Shown here: positions 24,044 to 33,335 of the stretch, piece after piece
Layout of the letters: every line of letters begins with the position of its first letter
Numbering within the stretch: the stretch's first letter is position 1
NCBI GenBank assembly: GCA_040905665.1
Contig: JBBDRD010000031.1
Span: forward strand, 1-64,000
DNA from: DASVCN01 sp040905665
GTDB taxonomy: Bacteria; Deinococcota; Deinococci; Deinococcales; Trueperaceae
Length of the DNA stretch: 64,000 nucleotides
Direction of reading: 5' to 3'
The notes under the pieces: model-generated
What the model was told of the DNA's origin: nothing
Seen by the model: the letters and a program-made list of their open reading frames with translations, nothing else
The model's database searches: none
Translations under genes and position numbers: made by a program

Positions 24044-24233
24044 GGGAACGGGTTACGTGGGGGCGGAGCCTGTGCTTCTGAGGTGTCGGTAACGATCAGG
24101 CGGTTGCGCCGGGCGAGTGTACGAGACGCAGGAAAGCCTTTGCTCGGGGATGGTTCGGGCTGGTGATGTGTCAAGCCAGACCATACGTGATCCTGGTAGT
24201 TTCTATCGGTCAACGCAACGGTTTCAGGCGTCC

Positions 24234-24365
24234 CATGAGAAGCTCATAATCGATCTTGCAGGGGCGTACTCTCGGCGCATCAACATTCAACACCGACTCG
24301 TGTATCAGGTGCTGGATGAGGAGAGGATCGTGAAGATCCCGCATTTGTGGAGCCACTACGAGTAG
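24234..24365 (+). pseudogene. Second Txe/YoeB toxin relic
   Basis: The C-terminal half of a toxin nearly identical in sequence to the 2170-2403 copy: KLIIDLAGAYSRRINIQHRL then VYQVLDEERIVKI and WSHYE, stop TAG. The first ~40 residues are replaced by unrelated sequence and no antitoxin is present. It cannot make an active toxin. Confidence 0.65.
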
Positions 24366-24399
24366 CCGGCATCGAGCATGAATCAAGAACGACAATGAG

Positions 24400-24431
24400 T
24401 AAGACCGGCGAGCCCCCGTTCGCCGGTCTTA
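24400..24431. terminator. 12-bp hairpin between toxin relic and convergent gene
   Basis: TAAGACCGGCGA (24400-24411) and TCGCCGGTCTTA (24420-24431) pair perfectly around an 8-base loop. The outer A/T pairs give short T-runs on both strands, so it may act as a bidirectional terminator. Confidence 0.5.
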
Positions 24432-24589
24432 TCTTCGGTAGTTCCGCTGCCCCCGTATTAGAAGGGTACGCGCTGCGCCGAGACGCGAAAAGGCGCATAT
24501 GCATGATGGAGGCGGTTGCAAGTGTCACTCCCAACCATGAAAACCGCGTCGTGGGCGAGGTATATCATTAAGCAGCCTGTCGTGCACGA

Positions 24590-25129
24590 CTAGAAGTAGT
24601 AGTTGGCGCCAAGGGACAGCTTGGGAATTGGAACAGGTGCGAGGCTTAGCCTCGTCCCTTGCCAAAGGAGGAACGGGGCAGACACATCTAGCTCGAGAAA
24701 GAGCCCCGCGTTGGCGTAGCGTACTTCCATTCCGACCAAGCCACCGACACCAGCCGCAAAAGATGGGACCTGAAAGAGAGTAAGTAGGCGGGGACCAGCG
24801 CCAGCATAGAGAACACCTTGATAGCGAAACGCATCGAGCGGAGGCTCTAGTGTCGATATGAGTACGTTAGCGCCGAACTCGAAATTTAGTGGGGGAGACG
24901 GTCCAGACCCACCAGGCCGGTGCATGATCGCCAGCGGATAGTAGGTCACGTCAAAACGCGCATCCGTACCTTCTCGAACGAGATCCCGCACACCTAGACG
25001 AGCGTCGAAGCCGTTCAGCAAGACCCTCGAGGTCAGGGCTGTCCCTACCCACATACCCTGCTCGTCCTGGGCAAGGGCCGGCAGGCCGAATGTTTGACAG
25101 AAGCAAAGACAGACGAGGAACCGCCTCAT
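24590..25129 (-). CDS. Secreted or outer-membrane beta-barrel-like protein
   Basis: 179 residues from ATG 25129, preceded by GAGGAAG. A signal peptide (RRFLVCLCFCQTFGLPALAQ) is followed by alternating hydrophobic strands, such as MWVGTALTSRVLLNGFDARL, FEFGANVLISTLEPP and GVGGLVGMEVRYANAGLFLE. The last residues LSLGANYYF end with an aromatic residue, the usual C-terminal signature of outer-membrane barrels. I do not recognise a family. It stands alone between the toxin relic and a broken oxidoreductase gene. Confidence 0.5.
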   Translation of the reverse strand: MRRFLVCLCFCQTFGLPALAQDEQGMWVGTALTSRVLLNGFDARLGVRDLVREGTDARFDVTYYPLAIMHRPGGSGPSPPLNFEFGANVLISTLEPPLDAFRYQGVLYAGAGPRLLTLFQVPSFAAGVGGLVGMEVRYANAGLFLELDVSAPFLLWQGTRLSLAPVPIPKLSLGANYYF

Positions 25130-25327
25130 CCTATGAATACTTCCTCTCGAGTTCGGCGAAGAAGGCTTCGCACAAGCGTACGAACCGTCGATGCCACTGA
25201 GCCGATGAATGAACATATAGTCGAGGAGGAAGTACCTGGTCGTTGAAGAAGCGAGCCTCGAAATCCTCCGACGGAGCTTTGTCGACCATTTGTCGGTACG
25301 TGTGAGCGGAAGTGAGATGATCGTGAA

Positions 25328-25744
25328 GTGAGAATAGCTGTTTTTGGTGCGAGTGGACGCACGGGAAGGCATGTTGATGAGCAGGCGCTCGAACGGGGCT
25401 TCAATATAGTTGCGTTTGCCAGAACGCCCTCTAAGCTGGGGATGCCGCACAAGTATCTGGACCTGGCGCAAGGCGACGTTCTAGACGCTGCTAGGGTCGA
25501 GGAGGCCGTGGGGGGCACGGAGGCCGTAATAAGCGTGCTCGGACCCAGCCGCAACAAGCCGGATTACCGTGTGGAAGCCGGCACGCAAAACATCATCAAG
25601 GCGATGATGTTTAGTCAGGCAGTGTTAAGTCGGGCTACATGGCCAGGGCCGGGCATACGGATCGCTCGGTCTGATGCAGCTCGTTTCCTGCTCGACGAAC
25701 TCGACAGCGGCCGTTACATCCACGCCGCGCCGATGATCAGTAAC
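25328..25744 (+). pseudogene. NAD(P)-binding oxidoreductase (NmrA/SDR-like), internally deleted
   Basis: The N-terminal half is good: MRIAVFGASGRTGRHVDEQA with the dinucleotide motif GASGRTG, then GDVLDAARVEEAVGGTEAVI and SVLGPSRNKPDYRVEAGTQN. The C-terminus RSDAARFLLDELDSGRYIHA then APMISN is also recognisable. Between them (about 25615-25660) some 80 residues of the family are missing, without loss of frame. The usual stop after MISN is replaced by TGG, so the frame runs on into antisense of the cytochrome gene. Confidence 0.65.
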
Positions 25745-25751
25745 TGGTTCG

Positions 25752-27755
25752 CTAGTCGTCCACGCCCACCGGCAACACCTCGGGATCGTCGTCGAGCGAC
25801 AGCAGGAAGGCGACGAGAGCGTCCTGGTCGTTGCTGTCAAAACCTGCGGGTTCGTCAACCCAGAATGTGTGTCCGCTACCGTCTGCATTCGCAAGCGTGG
25901 GGCCCGGATGCTCGCGGTTGGCAGCGACTACCGCCTCTCGTAGCCGCCTGTCAACGAGCGCCCGAAGACTCGCTCGCGGGTCGACGTCGAGGCCCCTGAG
26001 CAGTGTGCCAGGCAAGCCCAAGCCGCCGCCGGCAATTTCATAGCGCTCGTCCTCGAGGCTGAATGCCCCGGCCGCAGCCGCCACGCCGCCGTCGTGCAAA
26101 TAGGGAGCACTCACCGCCAGCCCGATGAGGCTGGGCACCTTATAGCCCACCTCGGCCCCCTCCAGTCCATAGGCGCGTGACAGTATTTCCAGCTTGGCCT
26201 CGTCGACCGGCACCTCTAGCGTGGGAGCGTCGCGGGGCAGAGGTACCTCGAGGCTCGGCGGCCAGGTACGCGGAGATTCGAGGACACGCGCAAAGCCGGT
26301 GAGTGCGCCCGCCCGCGAGGGTTGCGTGCCGATGACAGAGAGCGGGATCACCCGGTTGTTGGTGAAGCGACGGCCGCTGTGGCATCCGGCGCAGCCGGCT
26401 TGCCCGAACACCTGCGCCCCATGCTCGACGGCCTCTCGGTCCTCTGCGACGGGAGGCGGCGCCAGCGTGTTCTGAAACGCCGATATGGCGTTTAGTTCCT
26501 CTGCGAACGGCATGCCAGGGGAGTTGATCATCAGCCCATCGGGAATGAATACCGATCCGTGCGGGTATTCAGGCATGGGCGTGACCGAGTTGAGCGCGGG
26601 CCCCAGGCGCGAAGGGTTCACGGCCTCGAAGAACTCGAGCGGCGCCTCCCCCGCGGGCAGCCGCATCCCGGGGGACGCGGCCTCCTGAAGCAGCACGCCC
26701 ATGTAAGTATCTGCGTCCATTCCCAGCATCTCGGCGCTCATTGCGAAGCCGGTGGTGGCGTCGGAGTTGAGTGCGTGTACGTTGTTATTGAGAGTGGTGA
26801 GGCCATCGAACCAGCCGGCGGCCGAGAAGCCGTTCCAACCGTACGGCCAAGCCTCGAACGTGAATGAGGTGGGAATCTGCGAGGGGTTGTTGACTAGGTC
26901 GATGGTCGAATCGAAGTTCCCAGGCGGCCAGGCCAGCAGATGCCTGTCGACCTCTCGTTCGAGTGCCTGCGGATCGGGAAGCTGGCGTTCGAGACCCGTT
27001 GAATCGAGATAGCTCTTGCCCGTAGCAGGGAAGGTCAATGGGTCGAGGCCGGTGTTGCGGAACATTGCCGCCGAGTTGCTGGCCATAGCCAGCAGTAAGC
27101 CGGTATCGAGGTCGTGGTTGGGCGCTCCTTCGACGATCAGGCCGCTCATCGGCTCAACGGTGGCGTGGCACAGGGCGCAGGTCACGCCGATCTTCGGCTG
27201 GCCCCCCACCAGGTACATACGCATTCCCAGCGGAAGGAGCCAGCCTGGAGGAACATCGAGGCCGGTGGATACCTCCTCGCCCTCCTCGAAGGTGCGGCCA
27301 CCGATTTCGACCGTCTCGGTGATTCGAACCCGAAGATCGTCGGTATGACCTCCCCTCAGAGCGATGATCGCCCGACCCATCACCGCCATATCGATGGGAC
27401 CGTCGAGGACTCCAATTACGTCACTAAAAAAGTACTCGTTACCAAAACTGCCGGTATAGAAAGACTCGCGGCCCAGGTCGACGAGTTCACCGGTCACCGG
27501 TACGGCTCCGTTCTCGCGCGCCAGCATCTCGCGGCCCTCGGCCGTCGCCAGTAACCGGTTGGCCTGGGCGCTCGGGACTGTCCTGTCGAGCAGCTCGTAG
27601 GAATCCAGGTCGAGGGGCGCGGCTGTCGTCTGGAGTGAGAAAGTGGCGTCGACCGAGGGGACGCCCGGAAACGCCGGACGCACAAGCGCTAGCGTGAGCA
27701 CGAGGATGGCAAGCACGATGAGAACCACGCCAACCGTCGCCTTGCGCCTCGTCAT
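25752..27755 (-). CDS. Di-heme c-type cytochrome (peroxidase-like)
   Basis: 667 residues from ATG 27755 with AGGAGGA upstream. The N-terminus is a signal anchor (VGVVLIVLAILVLTLALV), so the protein faces outside the membrane. Two haem c motifs are present, CALCH (middle) and CAGCH (C-terminal third), each followed by suitable Met/His-rich segments, as in the cytochrome c peroxidase/MauG superfamily. KVPSLIGLAVSAPYLHDGGV is typical of the C-terminal haem domain. The reaction is not determinable: peroxide reduction or electron transfer are the main options. Single-gene unit, tail to tail with the broken oxidoreductase. Confidence 0.75.
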   Translation of the reverse strand: MTRRKATVGVVLIVLAILVLTLALVRPAFPGVPSVDATFSLQTTAAPLDLDSYELLDRTVPSAQANRLLATAEGREMLARENGAVPVTGELVDLGRESFYTGSFGNEYFFSDVIGVLDGPIDMAVMGRAIIALRGGHTDDLRVRITETVEIGGRTFEEGEEVSTGLDVPPGWLLPLGMRMYLVGGQPKIGVTCALCHATVEPMSGLIVEGAPNHDLDTGLLLAMASNSAAMFRNTGLDPLTFPATGKSYLDSTGLERQLPDPQALEREVDRHLLAWPPGNFDSTIDLVNNPSQIPTSFTFEAWPYGWNGFSAAGWFDGLTTLNNNVHALNSDATTGFAMSAEMLGMDADTYMGVLLQEAASPGMRLPAGEAPLEFFEAVNPSRLGPALNSVTPMPEYPHGSVFIPDGLMINSPGMPFAEELNAISAFQNTLAPPPVAEDREAVEHGAQVFGQAGCAGCHSGRRFTNNRVIPLSVIGTQPSRAGALTGFARVLESPRTWPPSLEVPLPRDAPTLEVPVDEAKLEILSRAYGLEGAEVGYKVPSLIGLAVSAPYLHDGGVAAAAGAFSLEDERYEIAGGGLGLPGTLLRGLDVDPRASLRALVDRRLREAVVAANREHPGPTLANADGSGHTFWVDEPAGFDSNDQDALVAFLLSLDDDPEVLPVGVDD

Positions 27756-27925
27756 CGATCCTCCTTTGGCCGGAATCCCTTCGGGATGGCCCAAGGAGGA
27801 GGGTAATGCCTCTCCATTCGGCTCACATCGACAGTGGGTACATTTCTGCGCGAGGGCCGGGGCGGGTTACTGCGGTCGGGAAACATGCGCGTCCGCTATC
27901 ACGGCTGCCTACGGCGTTGGTTTCT

Positions 27926-29002
27926 CTACCCGCTCTTCTCCCTATCCAGGAGCACACGCTTGCGCTCAACGCCCCAGCGGTAGCCGGATAGTCCGCCATT
28001 ATTGCGAACGACACGGTGACACGGGATGGCGACCGCGAGTGCATTGGCACCGCATGCCTGCGCCACCGCTCGCGCCCCCTTCGGTGCGTCGAGACGCCTT
28101 GCGATTTCGGAATAGCTGGACGTTGCACCCACTGGAATCTCACGAAGGGCTTTCCAAACGCGCTGCTGAAACGCGGTTCCGCGCACGTCGAGCGGTAGAT
28201 CGAGCCCGATTCCTGGAGCCTCGACGAAGGCAACCACAGTGGCGACCACCTGCTCGAACTCTTCGTTTGCCCCGACCAGATTTGCTTGCGGAAACCGGTT
28301 CTCGAGCTCGTGCGCCAAGGCCTCCGGATCGTCGCCCAGGAGGATTGCGCAGATTCCCCGCTCACTGCGCGCCACCAGGATCGAACCCAACGAGAACTCG
28401 CCAATGGCGAATGGTATTTCTGCATCCGTGTCGCCGGCGCGGAACTTAGAAGGCGTCATGCCTAGCACCTCGTCCGTAGTCTCGCAGAATCGGCTGCTGG
28501 AGTTGTAGCCCCGCTGCCTATCTGACGGTACGGGACGCGGGCTGGGCTCCAGAGTGAAGGAGAAGGTGGCTCCCTCTCCGGGCGAGGCGTCGGCCCAGAT
28601 TTGACCTCCGTGGCGCTGCACGATCCGCTGCACCGTGGCAAAGCCTATGCCTCTGCCCTCGAATCGGTTCGGCTCCTGAAGTCGCTGGAACGGCACGAAA
28701 AGCTTTGCGGCGTACGCCATATCGAAGCCGACGCCATTGTCCTTCAGGTGGTAAACAGCGGATGAATCGACGTAGGTTACGCCAAGCTCGACGCGAGGCG
28801 CTTCCTGGTCCCCCATGAACTTCCAGGAGTTTCCCAACAGGTTCTCGAGCGCGATGCGCAGTAGCTGCGGGTCGCCGTGTGCTTGGGTGTCGCCCCGGAC
28901 GTGGAGCTCGACCTGCTGTTGTGGCCACCGCTCGTTCAATTCCTGGGCGATCTCCTGAGCCATAGCGCCCAGGTCTACTTTCGGTGCGCTTGACGTCGCC
29001 AC
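27926..29002 (-). CDS. Fusion frame: kinase ATPase domain + Ada methyltransferase half
   Basis: 358 codons from GTG 29002. Residues 1-160 are the C-terminal part of a histidine kinase (LRIALENLLGNSWKF, LKDNGVGFDMAY, GRGIGFATVQRIVQRHGG, ending TFSFTLEPSPRP). From residue ~165 (near 28510) it becomes the C-terminal half of Ada: the end of the AraC-type helix GYNSSSRFCETTDEVLGMTP, then the O6-methylguanine DNA methyltransferase with GTAFQQRVWKALREIPVG and the active site AIPCHRVVRNNGGLSGYRWG. The Ada N-terminal phosphotriester domain and most of the AraC domain are absent. The methyltransferase domain itself looks complete and could repair alkylated guanine if expressed. Confidence 0.7.
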   Translation of the reverse strand: MATSSAPKVDLGAMAQEIAQELNERWPQQQVELHVRGDTQAHGDPQLLRIALENLLGNSWKFMGDQEAPRVELGVTYVDSSAVYHLKDNGVGFDMAYAAKLFVPFQRLQEPNRFEGRGIGFATVQRIVQRHGGQIWADASPGEGATFSFTLEPSPRPVPSDRQRGYNSSSRFCETTDEVLGMTPSKFRAGDTDAEIPFAIGEFSLGSILVARSERGICAILLGDDPEALAHELENRFPQANLVGANEEFEQVVATVVAFVEAPGIGLDLPLDVRGTAFQQRVWKALREIPVGATSSYSEIARRLDAPKGARAVAQACGANALAVAIPCHRVVRNNGGLSGYRWGVERKRVLLDREKSG

Positions 29003-29965
29003 CAGAGAGCCGTGACAGCTTTAGGAGGTCATCGATGAGCTCGCCCATCCGGTCGGCGGCCGAACGTATCCGGTGCAGATACCCTTTGGCCGTATCGTCA
29101 AGCTCTTCGGCGTAGTCCTCCATCAGGATTTGACTAAACCCGCCGATACCCCTGAGGGGCGCTCGCAGATCGTGTGAAACGGAGTAGGCGAAGCTCTCGA
29201 GTTCGGCATTGGCGGCTTCGAGGCTGTGGGTGCGCTCCTCGACCCGCTGTTCGAGGGTCTCGTTCATCTCGTTCAGGGCCACCTGGAAGGCCTTCGTTTC
29301 AGTCATGTCGATCACAACTCCCACGACACGCTCCGGTTCGCCATCGGCGTTGGTGATTGTCTTGCTTACATCCGTGTCGTAGGTGCCCATTCGGGCGACC
29401 GACAGTGCCATCTCTAGACGCTCCTCGGCGAGTTGGCGCTCCCGCATCTCTCTGCAAAGCGCCACCTCTCGTTCGACCATCGCGGTGAGCGCGCTCTGCA
29501 AAGAGGTGCCAAAACGGTCGAGGAAGAACAGGACGATCAGGAGGATTAGTGAGAACTGCAGCGCCAGGGGCCAATTCGCCTCTGCCGGTGGGGCGCCGCT
29601 CAACAAACGGCCGGTTTGAGCTATATATGGTCCAAGCAGGCCGGCAAGCAGGGTCACGCCGCCAACTACGTAAAGTGCACCGCGTCCCAACAGCAACCCC
29701 GCGATCACAACCGGGATGAAGAAAAGAAAGAGGGACGCGGCGTTTCGTTTCCATCGACGCCCATGGCAAGGAGGGGATACGAGGCCGCAAGCAACACCAG
29801 GACGATAATGATCGCCAACGCCAGCCGGAGCCGGTACAGCTGGTTGAGCCAAAGTGCGGCGCCGATTACCGCGCACAAGATCAGATTGGGGAGGTGCGCC
29901 GCTAAGCCCGAAGCTTCGAACTGCACGGCATTGATGATGATCGTCAGTACGACGACTCCCAGCAA
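28998..29965 (-). pseudogene. Upstream part of the same histidine kinase, two frameshifts
   Basis: The membrane N-terminus begins near 29965 (LLGVVVLTIIINAVQFEASG), with several hydrophobic helices, then changes frame near 29740 to continue as AASLFLFFIPVVIAGLLLGR. A PAS-like linker, a coiled coil and the HisKA box FAYSVSHDLRAPLRGIGGFS follow. A second frame change near 29003, consistent with one extra base, joins the 27926-29002 frame. The gene could not give a single full-length kinase. Confidence 0.7.
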
Positions 29966-30181
29966 CGACCAGAGGAACCTTGGACTACGTTTCGCCGGTA
30001 GCGCCGAACGCCCACGAGGATCTCGTCGGCGCTACTGTTAATCGCCACGTGGCCATCGGTCTCGGGCTTCGCTTCGGAAGACTTGCATCCGTTCAATATC
30101 GCATACGGTCGCGGGCTGTGAGTCGAAGTGGTTCCGGTGCGACGGGTCGATGCGCTGGAAAAGTGGTAAGAGTTGACATCT

Positions 30182-31450
30182 GTGAGCGAAGATCGGAACC
30201 TCGCGCAAACCGTGCAAGTGCCCCCGGACCTTTACGAGTTGATCGTGAGCAATACTCGGGAGTTCGCCATTTTCGGCGTCGACCTTGATGGCACCATCAC
30301 TAGCTGGAACCCAGGGGTCGAATACCTGTTCGGATACAGCCGGGTCGAGTTCATAGGGCAGCCTGCCGCCCTGATCTTCACTGCCGAGGACAAGGAGAAG
30401 GGTGCGCCCAAACGGGAACTACTTGGCGCACAAACGCAAGGGGAAGCGATGGACGTGCGCTGGCATCTGCGCAAGGATGGTAGTCGCTTTTGGGCCAATG
30501 GAGTGCTGACGTCGTTGCGCAGTCCGGCCGGTGAGCTCGTGGGCTACGCGAAGGTCGTGCGAGACGAGACGGAGAAGAAGAGGTTCGAGATGGAGCGCGA
30601 CAGGCTCCTGGTGCAACTCCGAGAGGAGCGCGATCTCGTGAACGGCCTCAATGCGCTTCTCGAGCAGCGCGTTTCCGAGGGGCTGCTCGAGCTGGCCAGC
30701 ACCAGCACGCAGCTGGACCAGGAAGCGCTCGAGCGGCAGAAGGTCGAGCGGTCGGCCGGCCGGCTTTCGAACGAGCTGCAGAGCCAATCCGAGGAACTGG
30801 AATCGATCACCTACTCGATCTCCCACGATTTGCGTGCGCCGCTCCGCGGGCTCGACGGGTTCAGCCAGGCGCTGCTAGAGGACTACGGCGACGTGCTCGA
30901 CGAGACGGGGAAGAGTTACCTGAGGCGAGTTCGAACAGGTGCCCAGTTGATCGGCGAGCTGATCGATAATCTTCTGGATCTCTCGCGGCTATCTTACGTG
31001 CAGATGAGGCGCGAGGAAGTCAACCTGAGCGAGGTGGCCGGCCGGATTGCCGATAGGCTGCGAGAGAGTTCCCCCGAGAGGGAGATGGAGTTTTTGATTC
31101 CCCAGGGGATCATGGCGCAAGGCGACGCGAATATGCTCGCAGTAGTCCTGGAGAACCTGCTGTCGAATGCCTGGAAGTTCACCTCTAAGGAGGAGCGTGC
31201 GAGGATCGAGTTCGGTGCGAACCTGGAGGACGGTGAGACAACTTACTTCGTGCGCGACAACGGGGTCGGATTCGACATGAGGTACTCCGGTCGTCTCTTC
31301 GCGCCATTCCAGCGCCTACATCCCAACCGTGAATTCGAGGGAACCGGCGTCGGTCTTGCTACGGTGCGCCGGATCGTGCGGCGCCATGGCGGCCGGGTGA
31401 GAGCCGAGGCACAGGTGGGGCAAGGCGCGACGTTCTTCTTCACGCTCTAG
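30182..31450 (+). CDS. PAS-domain histidine kinase (soluble)
   Basis: 422 residues from GTG 30182 (TTG 30173 would add three). No membrane segment. A PAS domain (residues ~15-130) starts at NTREFAIFGVDLDGTITSWN and includes PGVEYLFGYSRVEF. A coiled coil leads to the HisKA box ITYSISHDLRAPLRGLDGFS and HATPase_c boxes LENLLSNAWKFTSKE, YFVRDNGVGFDM and GTGVGLATVRRIVRRHGG. Paralogue of the kinases at 18614 and 35115. It is divergent from the decayed kinase upstream. No response regulator is adjacent. Confidence 0.85.
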   Translation: MSEDRNLAQTVQVPPDLYELIVSNTREFAIFGVDLDGTITSWNPGVEYLFGYSRVEFIGQPAALIFTAEDKEKGAPKRELLGAQTQGEAMDVRWHLRKDGSRFWANGVLTSLRSPAGELVGYAKVVRDETEKKRFEMERDRLLVQLREERDLVNGLNALLEQRVSEGLLELASTSTQLDQEALERQKVERSAGRLSNELQSQSEELESITYSISHDLRAPLRGLDGFSQALLEDYGDVLDETGKSYLRRVRTGAQLIGELIDNLLDLSRLSYVQMRREEVNLSEVAGRIADRLRESSPEREMEFLIPQGIMAQGDANMLAVVLENLLSNAWKFTSKEERARIEFGANLEDGETTYFVRDNGVGFDMRYSGRLFAPFQRLHPNREFEGTGVGLATVRRIVRRHGGRVRAEAQVGQGATFFFTL

Positions 31451-31739
31451 GCCAGGAGGAACCGGTACACGACGCCGACGAGGCCACCACCTACGACCAG
31501 CCAAACCGAGTTGATCTTGAAGCGCAAAGAAGTAATGCGGCAACCAGCGCAAGCAGCGCCGTAAGGAGGTCGGTTACCGGGGCCCGCGCGAGCTCCAGGG
31601 TAACTGCCGCATGAGCGCGAGCGCGGCCACGTTCACGCCGTCGAGCAGCGCTCCGAACCAGGCGGAGGCCCGTAGCCTGGGAATCAGCGGGTTCACGAGC
31701 GCCACGAACAAGCCGGCGAACAGGGAGCGCCTTGCCGCC
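31447..31739 (-). pseudogene. ChrA C-terminal fragment, frameshifted
   Basis: Read on the minus strand in three frames, the segment gives LFAGLFVALVNPLIPRLRAS, then AWFGALLDGVNVAALALM, AVTLELARAPVTDLLTALLA and RFKINSVWLVVGGGLVGVVY ending in TAG. This is the C-terminal end of a chromate transporter of a different subtype from the intact chrA at 3910. Frame changes lie near 31608 and 31525. The 5' part is absent, cut at about 31720-31739 where the HAD fragment begins on the other strand. Its stop overlaps the stop of the kinase gene. Confidence 0.6.
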
Positions 31740-32198
31740 ACGTTGCACGATCAGGTCGTCGCCGATCTCGGCGACGAGGAGTTACGACCAGGCGTCCGGC
31801 GCTTACTAGAGCAGGCGAGGGAGGCGGGCTACCTTCTGGCCGTGGCGACCAGCAGCGGCCGCGACTGGGTGGAGGAGCGGCTTGAACGCCACGGGCTGGC
31901 TGAGCACTTCGGAGCACTGGCAACGAGAGACGACGTGGCGAGGGTAAAGCCGAATCCGGAGCTCTATAGCCTGGCGGTCGAGCGCCTGGGCGTGCGGCCC
32001 GAGGAGGCGTTGGCCATCGAAGACTCGCTCAACGGCGCGACTGCGGCTGTTGCTGCCGGCCTGGCGGTGGTAGTGGTACCGAACGAGGTGACCGCCAGTC
32101 AACCTTTCCTACCGAACTGGCCCCGTCTCGAAGGATTCGAGGGCGGCCTCCGGGAGCTGCTGGAGATAGCCGGTGTGGACGCCGGGCGACCGAGGTGA
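31722..32198 (+). pseudogene. HAD-superfamily phosphatase, N-terminus missing
   Basis: From ERLAATLHDQVVADLGDEEL onward the sequence is a HAD hydrolase of the beta-phosphoglucomutase/GPH type: motif II LLAVATSSGRDWVEERLERH, motif III Lys in RVKPNPELYSLAVERLG and motif IV ALAIEDSLNGATAAVAAGLA. The N-terminal DxDxT nucleophile segment, about 60 residues, is missing and replaced by antisense of the chrA fragment, so the product would be inactive. Both genes were probably cut by one rearrangement. Confidence 0.65.
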
Positions 32199-32216
32199 CC
32201 GCGTGGAGGTGACGAT

Positions 32217-32877
32217 GTGAGTTGCGAGCAGTGCCTCGGCCTGGAGAGGGTGTTTGATGACCGGGCTGCCCGGGCGGATCTGAGGCGCTACCGCCGGCGC
32301 GGACCTCAACGCACTACTAAAATCATGGTCGACGTCCTGATCGCGGAGGGCATTGTCGCTGCAACGGTCCTGGATATTGGCGGCGGAGTCGGCGCGATCC
32401 CGAACGCCATGATCCGAGCGGGTGCTCGTTCGGCGAGGCTGGTGGATGCGTCGGCTGCATATCTGGCCACGGCCCGCGACGAGGCCGAGCGTCAAGGGCA
32501 CCTGGAACGGATGTCCTTTCGCTTCGGCGACTTCGTGGGAGTGGCTGCCGAGGAGCCTGCGGCCGAAGTGGTGACTCTCGACCGGGTCATCTGCTGTTAC
32601 GACGATATGGAGGCGTTGGTGTCGGCATCTACTGCGCGTGCGGAGCGCCTTTACGGCCTGGTCTATCCCAGGGACAGTTGGTGGAACCGGTTGGTGGAAC
32701 CGGGCCGGCGTGAGGGTAGCCAACCTCGTGTTGAGGCTCGCGCGCGTCACCTGCCGGGCGTTCATACACCGTCAGGAGAGGGTAGAACGGCTGATCGAGG
32801 CGCAGGGTTTGCGGCGCGTGTTCCGCCGTGACATGGGGATCTGGCAGGTGGTGGTTTATCGGCGCGATCAGCGTTGA
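32217..32877 (+). pseudogene. SAM-dependent methyltransferase, broken by a 13-bp duplication
   Basis: Start GTG 32217 with GGAGGTGA upstream. The class I methyltransferase SAM site is ATVLDIGGGVGAIPNAMI, followed by RSARLVDASAAYLATARDEA and VVTLDRVICCYDDMEALV. Near RLYGLVYPRDSWWNR the sequence GTTGGTGGAACCG occurs twice in tandem (32677-32689 and 32690-32702). Removing one copy restores the frame into VRVANLVLRLARVTCRAFIH and QVVVYRRDQR, stop at 32877. The restored protein of ~215 residues would be of ordinary length for this small family; substrate unknown. Confidence 0.75.
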
Positions 32878-33215
32878 CAACCGGTAACGTCGGGCCGAGC
32901 CGGAAGACGCGATCTCTGTCTGAGCGGCTCTGTCCGAACGGCTCCAAACAGCAGAAACCGGACCCGCCCCCGTGGGTCCGATTCCTATGCTGGAAGGTAT
33001 TATCCTTCCCCTGGCGGTTCCCGCTGCCCCCGTAAAAGAAGTCTAGTGTAGCCGGCCGGGGGGGAATAGATGCACCGGTAACCGCCGGGCAATGACAGTA
33101 GCTCGTGACAGTAGATCAGGACGGTTGCCCGGCAGTGGCCGAGCCGGAGGAGGTGCAGATGCTCGAGCGACGGGAGACCGGCTGAGACATTGTTGGTTGC
33201 CACGTTTCCAACGCG
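32878..33215. other. Intergenic leader region with dyads, no gene
   Basis: No supported coding frame. A hairpin CGGACCC (32959-32965)/GGGTCCG (32974-32980) may end transcription of the methyltransferase. A 9-bp inverted repeat GCCGGGCAA (33084-33092)/TTGCCCGGC (33125-33133) encloses two direct copies of TGACAGTAG (33093-33101 and 33106-33114), which could be regulatory sites. Confidence 0.4.
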
Positions 33216-33245
33216 TTGCACGGATGGGTCCCCTTATGCTACGAT
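33216..33245 (+). promoter_or_regulatory. Promoter of rpsT
   Basis: TTGCAC at 33216-33221, an 18-bp spacer and TACGAT at 33240-33245, the latter preceded by TG in extended -10 position. It lies 90 bp upstream of the rpsT start, leaving a ~85-base leader where S20 autoregulation could act. Confidence 0.5.
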
Positions 33246-33335
33246 TCTCAGGCTAAGGGCCGAATGGGGCCAGTATGCCCCTACCCATCAATCTATGAGC
33301 CAAACGACATGAGCCAAAAGAGCTGAAGGAGAAGA

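Noticed and set aside
33159..33186. Eight-codon ORF after GGAGGAGG upstream of rpsT
   Set aside because: Too short to support; it lies upstream of the likely rpsT promoter and has no Cys, Trp or repeated-codon feature of a leader peptide.
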